A DNA stretch of 64,000 bases from Sipunculus nudus (lineage: Eukaryota; Annelida; Sipuncula; Golfingiida; Sipunculidae): NCBI GenBank assembly GCA_026874595.1, contig CM049306.1, positions 6,881,519 to 6,945,518 of the forward strand, given 5' to 3'. How positions within the stretch are numbered: position 1 is the first letter of the stretch; every line of letters starts with the position of its first letter. The notes under the pieces were generated by a model. That model ran no database searches. It was not told where the DNA came from and saw nothing but the letters and a program-made list of their open reading frames with translations. This document shows, in pieces, positions 25,780 to 38,013 of the stretch. A program made the translations under genes and the position numbers.

Positions 25780-26310
25780 TGCTCTAGAGACCAAAATGAA
25801 ATGTATGAATACCTCATTACAAACTTATCAGAATTGATCAAATAGCTGTCAGAGGAACAACAAACAAAAGACCACCTCATGGTTTAGCCATTTATATACA
25901 TGAACAGCTGAGTCCCAATGTAACCCTTCACTACCACACAACACCAGATTTTGAGTCATCTCTTCTCTATATTCACACTCAGACTCAGTAACTTCAGATT
26001 GTTTTCCTCTATAGGTCACCCGCATGTCCCATCAGTAACTTCTTCCCTAAACTCCAAGTTTTAGTCTCTCAAGTTGACCTCAGCCTGCCTATAGTGATCA
26101 TAGACGATTTCAATATTGACATTTCTAATGTATAACACCAAACTGACACAATTATGTCAACTCTTTAAATGTCAACAACTAGTCAAAGAACCAACCAATG
26201 ACCATGGAAAAACCATAGATCTTGTCTTTACTAACTTTAAATGCTTCAGTTTCAACATTAGAAAACACAAGGTCAGATAACAAGATATTATTAGCAATCC
26301 CAAGTATCTA
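25780..26310 (+). pseudogene. non-LTR retrotransposon endonuclease fragment
   Basis: Interrupted frames give AVRGTTNKRPPHGLAIYI, a LYRSPACPISNFF stretch and PIVIIDDFNIDISN, which match the core and the catalytic (G/D)DFN motif of the APE-type endonuclease of LINEs. The segment then reads like the STLFKC-QLVKEPT-DHGKTIDLVFTN tail of that domain in shifted frames. Several stops make it dead. It lies between family A copies. Confidence 0.75.
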
Positions 26311-26377
26311 TAGATACTTTTGAGACATTCTGTTTCCTGTCCCATTCAGCAACAACTTCTTCCCAAAACAAATCAGT

Positions 26378-27075
26378 TTTTAGCTCAGCTGACTGAAAGT
26401 CATCTGAGCTATAGCAATGACTCTTTGTCTGTCGTCTGTCCGGCCATCTGTCTATTCACAGGGCACAAATTGTAACCACTGGATCTTGAATCTTCTAACT
26501 TTACATCCAGGGAGGTTCATGAAAAATCTCCTTGGAAACCTTGAATTTGTTTTCTGTTCCCCATATTCTCTGAGTTATGGGGCTCTGAAGTACCCCCCAG
26601 AATAATAAAAAAATTGAAACAAAAGCTCAAGTAACTTAACAACTCATGCATTGATAACCATGATTCTTTGCATGGATATTGATCATGGAGTGTTTCATCA
26701 GATTCTGCAGACTGGTGGCGCCACCTCTATTTTTTTTTTAATTTTAAGATTTTTTTCTCTATTTTTGAGACCTTGAAAGATGTAGTCATCTGTTAACAGG
26801 GCACAAATTGTAACTGCTGGACCTGAAATCTTTTAACTGTACATCAAGAGAGGTCCATGAAAGTCTCCATGGAAACCTGGAATTAGGTCCCTGTTACCCA
26901 TATTCTTCAATCCATGGGGCTCCATGGTACCGCCAAGAATAATGAAAAATTTGATACAAAAGCTCAAGTATCTGAACAACTAATGCATTGATCACCATGA
27001 TTCTTTGCATGGATAATAATCATGGAGTGTTTCATCAGTTTCTGCAGACTGATGGTGCCACTTGTATTTTTTTTA
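26378..27075 (+). repeat. family A2 repeat, two monomers
   Basis: The copy starts TTTTTAGCTCAGCTGACTG with the return arm AGTCATCTGAGCT (13-bp hairpin, one mismatch, 3-nt loop). It continues with CTTTGTCTGTCGTCTGTCC and then about two monomers of about 340 bp. Each has GGGCACAAATTGTAAC, a TACC(C)nAGAATAAT tract, CATGATTCTTTGCATGGATA and a GCAGACTGGTGGCGCCACC palindrome or a variant. Confidence 0.85.
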
Positions 27076-27285
27076 TTTTTAGCTCAGCTGACTATAAGTC
27101 ATCTGAGCTATAGTCGTGGTCCATTGTCTGTCGTCCGTCCGTCCGTAGATGTGGCACATTTTGAAACCGTAAGACCTAGGAATCCAAAATTCGGCATAAT
27201 GTTAGATGTCCCCAAGATCTCCTACCAAGCCGGAAACTGGGTCTTTGCGACTTCGTTCTTTTGAGAAATTAAGGAAAAACCTCAA
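27076..27285 (+). repeat. family A1 repeat, short copy
   Basis: The full A1 hairpin start and GTCCGTCCGTCC block are present, then the body stops after about 210 bp where the next near-identical A1 copy begins. The two starts form a partial tandem duplication. Confidence 0.85.
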
Positions 27286-27985
27286 TTTTTAGCTCAGCTG
27301 ACTATAAGTCATCTGAGCTATAGTCGTGGTCCATTGTCCGTCGTCCGTCCGTCTGTCCGTCCGTCCGTCCGTAGATGTGGCACGTTTTGAAACCGTAAGA
27401 CCTAGGAATCCAAAATTCAGCATACTGTTAGATGTCCCCAAGATCTCCTACCAAGCCGAAAACTGGGTCTTTGCGACTTCGTTCCTTTGAGAAATTAAGG
27501 AAAAACCTCAATTTTTTATTAAAATCCTATTTTCACACTTCAGGACTGCCTAATATCAAAACCACTCATCTTTTTTTCCTCATATTTACCATAAATATTC
27601 CTCTGTATAGTTCCTATGTACATGCCAGAAATTAAGTCTGTAAAGTATAAATTCTTTAAGTTATGGGCCCAAACATAATGGACTTTGTAAAAAATCAGGA
27701 AAAATAATAACTCACTTAACATGAAAAATTTTGAAACTAGAGTCTATTTTATCAAGTATATAACTATGTTTAATTGAGATTCAATTGTTTACCCAAAATT
27801 AGATCTGAATTTTGTAAATTTTTTAAGTTATTAGCATAAAAAACAATCAGTACCTTAAATTTTGCCCAACTTTGACCATGGCACGTTTTTTCCTGTAAGC
27901 ACCATTGATTTAATTTTCACAGCATGTAAACATAAATATTTAGTTTGTCTAAATCTGAAATTTGAAAATAAAAGCTTGAAAATTA
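27286..27985 (+). repeat. family A1 repeat, copy 3
   Basis: Same start as the preceding copy, with an expanded GTCC repeat (27340-27372), followed by the A1 body through the ATTTTTTATTAAAA and CCTATGTACATGCCAG landmarks. Confidence 0.85.
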
Positions 27986-28163
27986 AGCTAGTTATTGGTT
28001 TTTTTCTGTAGTCACTTGCTTTGATTACAGATGCAGGGCCCCACTCCAGGTCACTGGAAGTCAGCTATACCAGGGTTTCTGATTTGTTACAGTCACTGGG
28101 GGAGATCCCCTGCTGTGACAGGTGTACAGTTATTCTCATATCACCACCCCAATCACCCCCCCA

Positions 28164-28177
28164 CCCCCCCCCCCCCC
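28164..28177. repeat. poly-C run
   Basis: Fourteen consecutive C bases within a longer C/A-rich stretch. Confidence 0.93.
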
Positions 28178-28264
28178 ACCCCCGCAAACCCAACCCACCA
28201 AGTGTTATGCAGTAATTGTTATTGTTATTGTTTTCACTGTATCTCCTTAATTGTAATGCTGTTT

Positions 28265-28790
28265 CCACTCCGATATGCAAAAACTTTCCTTGAAAAAATA
28301 ATTCAAGGTGTAATCCAGAAGATGCAATGTTGTGTAATGTAGCATTTTTAAAGAAATCAATTTTCTTTTAAATGATTTTAACAAATATAAATATACCCAT
28401 CAGTATGCTTAAATTATTATAAAATATGAAGCCCATTATGGATAAATAAAGACACAATTAAAAATTGTGAAATCTAAATCAAGTATTATTTTTAGATATT
28501 TATTGTTTTACAGATTTAAAGGATATATTTTTGTGGTAAAAATTAATAAACATTTGTATGCATGATGTGGTGTTATCTGACAAGATTGAGATTTATGATG
28601 ATGCAATTGAGAATTATGAATCAGCTTTTATATTCAGATATATATGTTATATTGGAAATGTATAGAAATATAAACTTAAATTAGAAAATAATTGATGTGA
28701 TAAAAAAATCAGGATTTAATACAAACATTTGTTCATTATTTTCCTGCCGTAGCAGAATTTGAGATCACGCTTTGTTTGCCCTGTTTTATG
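28265..28790. repeat. dispersed repeat R, copy 1 (uninterrupted)
   Basis: Sequence including ACCCATCAGTATGC, ATGGATAAATAAAG and TGTTCATTATTTTCCTG recurs at 55054-55470. Upstream landmarks (TTGAA..AATTCAAG, GATGTAGCATTT) recur near 24990-25035, 47495-47565 and 53850-53910. In this copy GTAGCATTTTT runs straight into AAAGAAAT, without the family A insertion seen elsewhere. Confidence 0.7.
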
Positions 28791-28887
28791 TTGTTAATTA
28801 GCTATATTTCAACTGTATACATTTCATAAAAAAATACATATATATTTAATAATATATATCATATAAAAAATAGATTCAATTGAACAA

Positions 28888-29070
28888 ATGTGTAAACTAC
28901 TGAAATGTCAACAGTTAATCAAAAAGCCAGCTAATGATCATGATAATAGTACAGATCATTTGTTCACAAACTGCTCACATGCTTTAGTTTCAACATTAGG
29001 AAACACATGGTCAGGTCACAAAATATTTTTGCAACAATTTCTTGCTCATCAATACAAACCAATCATATAA
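28888..29070 (+). pseudogene. LINE endonuclease fragment, second copy
   Basis: The frame reads CQQLIKKPANDHDNSTDHLFTN, the same segment as the end of the 25780-26310 fragment, confirming two copies of one LINE family. Only the last part of the endonuclease domain is present. Confidence 0.65.
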
Positions 29071-29155
29071 ACCAACCATGGCCTTTATTACCTCTTCCTC
29101 TTACACTTTATCTCCATTAGATATAATATTAGATTTTTACCTTCAAGGTTAACGT

Positions 29156-29190
29156 CAGCTGAGCACAGTGACCCATAGGTCCCTTGTTTA
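29156..29190 (+). repeat. family A 3' end
   Basis: CAGCTGAGC, the inverse of the 5' GCTCAGCTG arm, is followed by a degenerate ACCCATAGGT palindrome and CCCTTGTT. Confidence 0.75.
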
Positions 29191-30370
29191 TTAAAAACCT
29201 ATTTTCACACTTCAGGACTGCCTAATATTGAAACCACTCATCTGTTTTTCCTCATATTTACCATAAATATTCCTCTATATAGTTCCTATGTACATGCCAG
29301 AAATTAGGTCTGTATTATATAATTTAAAAAAGTTATGGACCCAAACATAATGCATTTTGGAAAAAATCAGGAAAGATATTTGATCACTTAACACAAAACA
29401 TGTTAAAGCTATGGACTTTTTTCCAGTGATATAACTTTATTTTATCAAAATTAAATTGTATACCCAAAATAAGATCAAAATCTTTTAAATTTTTTCAAAT
29501 ATTAACAAAAATAAAAAATTGGTACCTTAAATTGTGCCCAACTTTGACCATGGCACGTTTTTTTCCTGTAAGTACTGTGGATCTAATTTTCACAGCATGT
29601 ACAAATAAGGATTTAATCTGTTAAAATCTGAAATTTGAAAATAAAAGCTGCAAAATTAGGCTAGTTATTGAATTTTTTTGGAGGCTCTTGTTGTATTCCC
29701 TTACATTGTCAAGCAGTCCACTGTGGTCACTGTTGGTCATTCAGTGCAGCTCTCTATGCTCCCAAGGTTGTTGGCATATTGTTAGATGTCCCCAAGATCT
29801 CCTACCAAGCTGAAAACGGGGTCTTTGCAACTTTGTTCCTTTGAGAAATTAAGGAAAAACCTCAATTTTTTATTAAAAACCTATTTTCACATTTCAGGAC
29901 AGCCTTACTACGAAACCACTCACATGTTTTTCCTCATATTTACCATAAATATTCCTCTATATAGTTCCTATGTACATGCCAGAAATTAGGTCTGTATTAT
30001 ATGATTTAAAAAAAGTTATGGGCTCATACATAATGCATTCGTAAAAAATCAGGAAAGATATTTGATCACTTAACACAAAACATTTTAAAGCTATGGACTT
30101 TTTTCCAGTAATATATCTTTTATTAATCAAAATTAAATTGTATACCCAAAATTAGATCAAAATCTGTTAAATTTTTAAATATATTAGCAAAAATAAAAAA
30201 TTGGTACCTTAAATTTTGCCTAAATTTGACCATGGCATGTTTTTTTATAAAAAGTACATTTGATTTAATTTTCACAGCCAGTTTACATATGGATTTAATG
30301 TGATGAATTTTGAATTTGAAAGTATAAGCTTAAAAAATAGTCTAGCTATTGAAGTTTTTTAGAAGACTTA
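29191..30370 (+). repeat. family A1 bodies, two in tandem
   Basis: Two A1 body monomers (about 29191-29690 and 29780-30370) share TTTTCACA-TTCAGGAC, CCTCATATTTACCATAAATATTCC, CCTATGTACATGCCAGAAATTA and AAATTTTGCC landmarks. Both lack the 5' hairpin. Confidence 0.8.
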
Positions 30371-30419
30371 ATGTATTTGTATTTTCTAGCATCATGACCC
30401 TACTTTTGTTTACCTGGTA

Positions 30420-31410
30420 ATCCAAAAATTGGCATAATGTTAGATGTAATTGTAAATATTCATATTCTTCCAAACATTTCCTATGTACATACCAAAATTT
30501 AGGTCAGTATTGCATAATTTGTTGAAGTTATAGGCCCAAACATAATGCACTTTGTAAAAAATCAGGATATATATTTACTCACTTAACATAAGAATGGCTG
30601 AGACTTTTTATCAGGAATATAACATCATTTAATCAAGATTCAATTGTATACGGAAAATAAGATCTGAAATTTGCAATTTTTTTTAAGTTATTAGCATAAA
30701 TATAAAATCAGTACCTTAAATTTTGCCCAACTTTGGTCACGGCACAATTTTTTCCTGTAAGTACTGTGGATGTTATTTTCACAGCATGTACACATAAGGA
30801 TTAAATCTGTTAAAATCTTAAATATGAAAAATAAAAGCTGCAAAAATAGGCTAGTTATTGAATTTGTTTGGAGGCTCTTGTTGTATTCCCTTACATTGTC
30901 AAGCAGTCCACTGAGGTCACTGTAGGTCATTCAATGCAACTCTCTATGCTCCCCTCTCTCTTGTTGAGCTTGATCAGGCTGCCAGCATAAATACCACAGG
31001 GAGCCTTTCTCTCATGAACAATGGTGCCACCTTCATTATCTTAATTAGTTGCCAGTGCAAGGACATATTGTCAACATGTCAGTCGGCTGAGTGTCATGAT
31101 CCATGGTCACTTGTCTACTTTACCATAATTATTTTGATTTATTAAATGTGTATTTTTATACTTGCAAATCTCCACTTCCTTCCTCTGCAATTTACAACAC
31201 CTGGTCATATCCAATGCAACATTTTAGACACACATTCTTGTACATATTTGAAATACTGATACTTCTAAATTACTATTCTGCTCAACTACATAATAAATAC
31301 AAAAAATTACATCTGTCAAAATGAAATCTTAGAGACCTACATACAAAAATGGTGATACAGTGATATCTGTCACATTCAGCTGAGCACTGGACCCATGGGT
31401 CCCTTGTTGT
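30420..31410 (+). repeat. family A1 body and 3' ends
   Basis: A diverged A1 body runs from 30420 to about 30960. Degenerate 3' ends follow at about 31082-31115 (GGCTGAGTGTCATGATCCATGG) and a good one at 31377-31410 (CAGCTGAGCACTGGACCCATGGGTCCCTTGTTG). Confidence 0.75.
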
Positions 31411-32538
31411 TTCATGGAATAAAAGGATAAATATGTTTATTTATTGCTCATTCTTTGTTATTTTCTCCTGGAATTCTTCAGCTTCTATCCTCCCTGATTC
31501 TTCTGGTACTTCTTCTGGACAAAAATGCATATTGTGATATTGTGATAATAGGAAAGTTTACGGTACAATTATGTTGCCGTCAGTTAAAATGAAAACACCA
31601 GATACCAGTAACCATGCCAACCCTGATGTTGCGTGTAACACTGAGGCTGGAATGCAAAATAAATTTTTGCTCAGCATTTGAAGTCATTATGTGCATTGGA
31701 CCAGGAAATTGTAGTTGTGTTAGAATAAGACATAAACATCTTAACTGTTAAATTTTGATATTAAAAAATTAAAATTAAGTCAAACTAATTCTTTTAAAAT
31801 TGTTATGAATCGTTATGAAATTTTACCAAGTTCCAAGTTGGTTGTAGACCATAGTGTCATATACATGACTGCCTGTTTACTGTGTTGACCCTTTTGGGTG
31901 CTTGTTTATTAAGTGGCATATTCCTACATTGTTTTTCCTGCATTTGAGGTGTCTTCAATATCAAATTGACAGATAACTTACTTCCTGCACTAAGTTAATA
32001 ATATGCATAGACTTTGCATATTTCATAGAATAATGTAAGCAATGAATGCACTGAAAAATAATGATTTTTTAAAGATATACCAAGATTACTGAGCATCACT
32101 TGTGGATGCTTCCAAATAATATATTTAATACCTATATTAGGCCAAAAAGAAATGTATGGTTCTCAAGCACTGCCTGAGATCCATACCTTTTTACAGCAGC
32201 TCCCTTTGCTTAGAAATAAGTATATTTTGCATTTGCTGAAATTTTACAAAATTCAGCTGAGTTGCATTACCCATGGGTCACTTGTTTGTGAAATGATATC
32301 ACAGAGACCACTTTCTCCATGCCATAGACATTCTTCCTACATTCTACTGACTATTTTGCTTCTATAGTAAGCTGTAGTACAGCTTATGAAGGAGGCACAC
32401 TATTTAGTTTTCCTCCGTAGAATGGCAGGATACTAAATATTAATTAAGACTGGTTAACTCATAATTTTTATACAGGGCTAAGAATTTATTTTCTTCCAGT
32501 TCATTGTTGATTTTAAAAAAAAAAACACTTTATTTCAG
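31411..32538. other. AT-rich intronic DNA with one family A 3' end
   Basis: A further family A 3' terminus (CAGCTGAGTTGC..ACCCATGGGTCACTTGTTTG) lies at about 32254-32288. The rest was not recognised. A pyrimidine-rich acceptor, TTTATTTCAG, ends at 32538. Confidence 0.6.
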
Positions 32539-33308
32539 GCCTGGGGGACCACACGCTGTGATGGCAAGTCCTATGGGCTTGAGTCAAGGCAAGAGTAGCC
32601 AGAATGGCAACGGGTCAACAGTGAGGCACCACTTGCCTCAGATGTTGCCAATGGCTACCAACCCACGCTTGGCTGTCAGCAAAACAGCGTCAAAGGAAGA
32701 TACTGAGACAGATTCAGCTCTGCCTAATTTGTGCCCGGACCCGGACCCAGAGGTGGTCAAGACAGAGGAAAGCCCAATGGAGACAGACACGGAAACCAAA
32801 CAAGATGTGAAACCCTGTGAAACTAAAGCTGATGAAAATGAAAATACAGCTGTCAATAATATCCCCAGTAAACCCTCGCCTGGCACTCCAATTAAACTCC
32901 GCATCAGGAACTCCGTTAAAGCTGATAAGAGCCTTGTACCTGAACCAAGTGAAGCTCTAGTGATGGGGACACCTGTAGAACAAACTCAGACTCCTGTAGC
33001 TGATAAAACTGTATCTCTTGAGACTCCAGAAGTCATGTCAGATCCTGGGCCAAGGGCAAAGAAAATGGGCCGTTTAAAAGGACGAAGAAAAGGCCGGCCC
33101 AAGGGATCCGTCAGTCAGAAAAAGTCACAGTCCGTGGGGGTGGGTTTAACTTCAACACCGCCAGCTCCAACAGCCACTAAGCTAAGTGTTGACGCACCAC
33201 CCAAGTGGCTGGTAGGGGACCTGGTGTGGGCCAAGGTGTCGGGGCATCCATGGTGGCCATGTATGATCTCCTATGACCCGGTAACGGGAATCTACATGAG
33301 AAATAAAG
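32539..33308 (+). CDS. NSD2: NSD exon: N-terminus and first half of PWWP1
   Basis: The acceptor is TTTATTTCAG|G and the donor AAAG|GTTAGT (phase 1). The likely start ATG at 32561 has G at -3 and +4. It opens a 249-codon stretch; no earlier in-frame ATG lies in this exon, but an upstream coding exon cannot be excluded. Residues 44-100 are acidic and Ser/Thr/Glu-rich. TPIKLRIRN (109-117) resembles the short conserved IKLKI-type motif of vertebrate NSD N-termini. GRRKGRPKG (174-182) is an AT-hook-like basic stretch. PWWP1 starts at about 216 with [20 protein letters not shown]; the HPWWP signature is residues 229-233. Confidence 0.93.
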
Positions 33309-33742
33309 GTTAGTGATTTATCTGAATACAGATGTACCTTAAAACAAAGCACTATTATCACATCTTAGAATTTGAAAGAAGTAAAATGGACAAGTTTTTT
33401 TGGGGGGAGGGGGGGTTCCAAATGGCATGATCATTTTAAAATAATCATGTACACAGCAGAACAGTGTAGCACAAAGGGAAGTTTCTTTAGACCCTATTTG
33501 GCATACACATTTATCGTAGAGTGGTTTAGGAATAATTCCTGGCCTGAAATGCTCGAGGGAACTAAATGGAACGAGAGAAGCTATTCAAGCTGAACATGTT
33601 GTAGTTTATACAAACTCCTTATATTGATTGATTCTTTATAAACCTTTGTGACAGTTTCATTGCAGGAGGAATCTTGCAGTGTACTAGTATTATGTACTTA
33701 AGTACATACATGGATTTTGCTTTTCAAATTGAGAGTTTCCTT

Positions 33743-34274
33743 TTTAGCTCAGCTGACTGAAAGTCATCTTAGCTGTAGTGATCACTTTTTGTCTGTCCTC
33801 TGCCTGGCTGTCTGTCTGTTAACAAGGCACAAATTGTTGCTGATAGTCCTAGAAATTTCTTAATGTAAATCCAGGGAGGTCAATGAAAAATGGACACATA
33901 ATTAGGTCTCTGTCAGCCATATCCTCTAAGCTTAAGCTTGAAGGTACCCACCTGAATAATAAAAAATTTGATACAAAAGCTCCAGTATCTAAATAGCTAA
34001 TGCATTGATTGCTATTATTCTTTGCATGCATATCGATCATGGAGTGTTTCATCAGTTTGCTGCAGACTGGTGGCTCATATATTTTTTCAAATTTTTACGC
34101 CTTTTTTTGTCTATTTTTGAGACCTTGAAATACTGGTAGGTCCATGAAAAATCTCCTTGCACACCTGAAATTAGATCTGTGTTACCCATATCCTTTGAGC
34201 CATGGGGCTTGTAAATACCAACCCCCCCCCCCCCCCCCCAAAAAAAAATTATAAATTTGATCCAAAAGCTCCAG
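33743..34274 (+). repeat. family A2 repeat, 5' part
   Basis: TTTTTAGCTCAGCTGACTGAAAGTCATCTTAGCT opens the copy, followed by TGTCTGTCC-type sequence and A2 monomer landmarks. It is cut at AGCTCCAG|TA by the pogo-like element and resumes at 35514. Confidence 0.85.
34222..34239. repeat. poly-C run (18) in an A2 monomer
   Basis: This run occupies the position of the six-C tract of other A2 monomers (TACCCCCCAGAATAAT), so it is an expanded version of that tract. Confidence 0.9.
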
Positions 34275-34276
34275 TA

Positions 34277-35511
34277 AAGTCAAACCCTGGGCTGTGGGCA
34301 CCCCTCTGGGATGGACACTCCGCCTAACGTCCACTATTTGGACCTAAAGAGCTTCTTCACTACTTTAAAACCTTGCTTGGGCGGACACTCCGATATTCAG
34401 GACAACGCACACTTTTAGTCCATCCGATGGCTAAAATCATTCCGCCTAATGGACACCCAAGCAGCAGCACTGATCGAAGTCACCAGAAATACTTAGAATT
34501 TGCAAATATGGTCTGCTTCTGGTGCGCCTTATATCACTTAAATGTTCTTTCAAGTATGATTTAGGCATATTGCCATGACTGTAAAACCGGAGCTAGTGTG
34601 ACTGAATTTACTTTATTTTTCAGCTGGAACATTTATTTATGTATCCTTTAAACAAAATAACAAAATAACTGAATTCACAGTTTCTGTTGCGCTGAGCTTT
34701 CAGTGAAGCTTCATATTCATTCTGATTTAGGGCCACATTATTCTATCACAGCCCTGGAGCGAGGGTAATAACGTATTTGTAACACACCTGGATGATAACA
34801 GTCACAGGTCATGATATCTCGCCTGGGTAGTTAGGGCTTTAGATTAAAGATGATCAGTCTTTGCAATACATGTATTGACATTTGTCTTATATATATGATA
34901 GTTATATATATAAGCTTAACCCATTAAATCCTCTCACTTTTTACTTCCCCGCTCATGACCTGGATATCAATCTATCCCCGGACCTGTCACATTTACATCA
35001 TGGAAATGGGTCCCACCTACCATTCATAAGGTGTAGGTGACATCATGCTTACAGTCCCTAAAGATGTTAACCATCACTTGAACGAGATGTAAGAAATTAA
35101 TTTATTCCATAAGCCATTCTTTTAGTATCATGGTAAGAGTGACTAAATAAGAAATTTTTACGGACCCAGTGCAGAAATGTATACGTTGAGACGAGTAAGT
35201 CCTGTCGATGTCAGTTATGATAGAATATTTACTCACAAGTATTGATGATAATGTATTAGTAAATATTTAAAGCCTCATTGAAAAATTAATAAAACAAAAA
35301 CTGGCAGCAATAAATCTTATTCCCATATAACATATATGTGAGATAATATTTAGATGAAATTGAAAAATACGGGTTTGCATGGTCGCATTCATGGTCCTCG
35401 ACATGTGGCCGCAGCTGCACCTCCTGGGCCAGTTCCCCTTGAGGCGGACAGCCAGCTGTTACAGACAAATCATTTGGTCCTGTGACTGTCCACCCCAGAG
35501 GGGTTTCACTG
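34277..35511. mobile_element. pogo/Tigger-like non-autonomous DNA transposon
   Basis: The right end, read inward, is CAGTGAAACCCCTCTGGGGT followed by GGACAGTC. The left end, AAGTCAAACCCTGG...CACCCCTCTGGGATGGACAC, is a diverged counterpart. TA dinucleotides flank both sides (34275-34276 and 35512-35513). Removing the segment and one TA rejoins an A2 monomer at AAAAGCTCCAG-TA-TCTGAATAACTAATGC, which matches uninterrupted A2 monomers. CAGTNAAACC ends with TA duplication fit pogo/Tigger elements. No transposase frame is present. Confidence 0.8.
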
Positions 35512-35513
35512 TA

Positions 35514-36822
35514 TCTGAATAACTAATGCATTAATAGCAATGATTCTTTCCATGCAAAATGATAATTGAGTGTTGCATCAGTTCTCACAGACTGGTTTAG
35601 CCACCTTTCTTTACCAAATTTTTTACATTTTCCCCCCCCTTTTTTTGAGACATTTTAATAAAGTGTAAGTATGTTTACAGGATGCAAATCGTAACGGTTA
35701 GACCTAGAAATTTCTAACAGGACATTCAGGGAGTTTCTAGCCTAATCTCCCTGGCCCCTGAAATAAGTTCTTTGTTACTGAAATCCTTCGAGCTATGGGG
35801 TTAATGATAACCCCCCCCCCCCCACATTAATTCAAAATTTGATACAAAAGGTCCAGTATCTGTAAGAAAAATTATGATGTATCCCCATTTTTTTTTCATG
35901 CATATTGATTATGGAGTGTTTCAAAGTACCTGCAGACTGGTGGCGCCACCTGTAATTCTTTAATTTTTACACATTTAATTTCTATTTTTTAGACCTTCAA
36001 AGAAGCGTTAGTCCGTTAACAGGGCACAAATCATAACTGTTTGACCTAGAATCTTCTTACTTGAGATCCAGGAGGTCCATGAAAAACTCCTTGGAATATA
36101 AAAATTAGGTCTCTGTTACCCATTTCCACTGAGCTATTGGGCTTGCAAGTACCCCAAGAATGAATGAAAATTTGATACAAAAGCTAAATTATTGGAATAA
36201 CGGATGCATTTGGTCACCATGATACTCTCCATCATTCCATGCATATTGATCATGGAGTTTTTCATCAGTTACTGCAACCACTTGTATTTTTTATTAATTT
36301 TTACACATTTTTTCCTCTATTTTTGAGAACTTCAAATCAAGCAGGCTGACTGTTTATAGTACACAAATTGTAACTGCTAAATCTAGAAACTTCTAACTCT
36401 TCAACCAGGGAGTTCCTAGGCAAATCTCCCTGAAAACCTGGAATAAGGTCAATTTGACCTATATTTAAGAAATTATTCTTAAGCACTCAGTGAGTCAGAT
36501 GGGGCACAAATTGTATCCATTTCACCAAGAATCCTTATACATGACTTTCAAGGAGGTAGATAAAAAATCTCCTTTGAAACCTGAAATAATGTTACTGTGA
36601 CATGTATTTTGCCAGCTGTGTGAAAGAACATGGTTTCAATGCTGTTAGTCAGATGGGTGCAAATGGCAACAGCTGGGTGTAGAATAAGGTCACTGTAACG
36701 TATATTTAAAATCTATCGGCAGAATGCTTAAATGCTTGATTTTGAGTACTCTTGGAGTCATTTTACCCATTGTTCAAGGCTCCTTGAGTTCAGCTGAGCA
36801 TCATGGCCAATGGGAAAATAGT
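35514..36822 (+). repeat. family A2 repeat, 3' part, four degenerate monomers
   Basis: Continuation of the copy that starts at 33743. Monomers are recognised by CATGATTCTTT-like, GCAGACTGGTGGCGCCACC (35932-35950) and GGGCACAAAT landmarks; later ones decay. A degenerate 3' end, CAGCTGAGCATCATGGCCAATGGG, closes it at about 36792-36815. A poly-C run of 13 lies at 35811-35823. Confidence 0.75.
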
Positions 36823-36956
36823 TTGCAGTTATATTATGATTATCCTTAAATATTATCATATTATTGATATCTGGATAAACCAATCCGTTATTATAACAAT
36901 ATCCTGAATATCTGACAGAAAGATCAGTAACTTAGGTGATTTTTATTTCTTCTCAG

Positions 36957-37754
36957 GTGGCAAAACTATGATACGTCAGTACCACATGCAGTTTTTTGGG
37001 GAAATCCCAGAGAGAGGTTGGGTAAGTGAAGCATCTACAATAGTTTTTGAGGGGAAAGACGCATTTATAAGGTTTAGAGAAGAAAAGATCGCTAGCACAC
37101 CTTCACTGGCACAGAAGAAGGTCCTGGGTGATAAATACAAGTTAGATCCGTCATCAGGAAGAAAGGGGGAGCGGTGGGAAGGGGCTTACAAGTCTGCAAT
37201 GGAGGCCCTTAATTTGAATCGCAATGAGCGCAAACAGCAATATACTTTTGTTTATGAACCAGCTAAACCTCTACCATCTCCACCAGTGGCAGAGGCACAG
37301 AGCAGTTTAGCAAATGACAGTCCAGCAGCTGACACCCAGAAAACAAAAAGAGGTCGCCCAAAATTGAATGGGCACCTCACAACAAATGCAGCACGCAAGC
37401 GCAAGTTACGAGAAGCTTTAGCAGCTCATACTGACTCTAATCAACCAACGAAAAAAAGACGGACTAAGTCACTTGGGTCTTCACTTAGTGGAGCTGTGTC
37501 CCCTGAATTGAAACCAGTTGAAGCTCCAAAGGCTTTAGCTGATCAGAGTGCCACACAGTTCATGGTGTACTGTCAGAAACGTCGTGATTTGGTGAAGACA
37601 GATCACCCTGACTACGGGCCAGACCAGGTGGAGGCCTGTCTTAAGGAGCAGTGGGATCAGCTGGGTGACGAGCAGCAGCGTCGGTTCATCCCCATGGGGT
37701 CTGACGTCTCACATCTTAGCTCCATGTTCCCTGGCCGTCGGGCTGTTTCCTCAG
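36957..37754 (+). CDS. NSD2: NSD exon: second half of PWWP1, AT-hook, HMG box
   Basis: The acceptor is TTCTTCTCAG|GT and the donor CCTCAG|GTAAGA (phase 1 in, phase 1 out). Residues 250-350 complete PWWP1: RQYHMQFFGEIPERGWV (256-272) is the conserved strand after the PWWP motif, and the helical part extends to FVYEPAKP. KRGRPK (380-385) is a canonical AT-hook core followed by basic KRKLRE and KKRRTK stretches that could act as nuclear localisation signals. Residues about 450-505 (TQFMVYCQKRRDLV...LKEQWDQLGDEQQRRF) match the HMG box of NSD2. The exon is 798 nt. Confidence 0.95.
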
Positions 37755-38013
37755 GTAAGATCAATGGCCTGTTTTCTTAGGTAAATCACTGTCTTTAGAT
37801 TAGGTAATTAACTTGTTTTCTGAGGCAGTCTCGTTAAGATGTACCCACCTGTAAGATTATTAACCTATAGGCTCAGATAATTAATCTTAGGTGAAGTTGT
37901 TAACCAGATTTCTTATGTAATTTTATTTACTTTAAATATATACATATATAAAATGTGATATTTGAAGAGTATAAATTCAACACTATAAATCAGATCTTAC
38001 CAAAATATGATTA

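Larger units (their letters stand above)
33309..36956. other. NSD intron between the PWWP1 half-exons
   Basis: A 3.65-kb intron (GTTAGT...TTCTCAG). It is largely family A2 repeat with a pogo-like insertion. A G-rich patch lies at 33398-33415. Confidence 0.9.
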
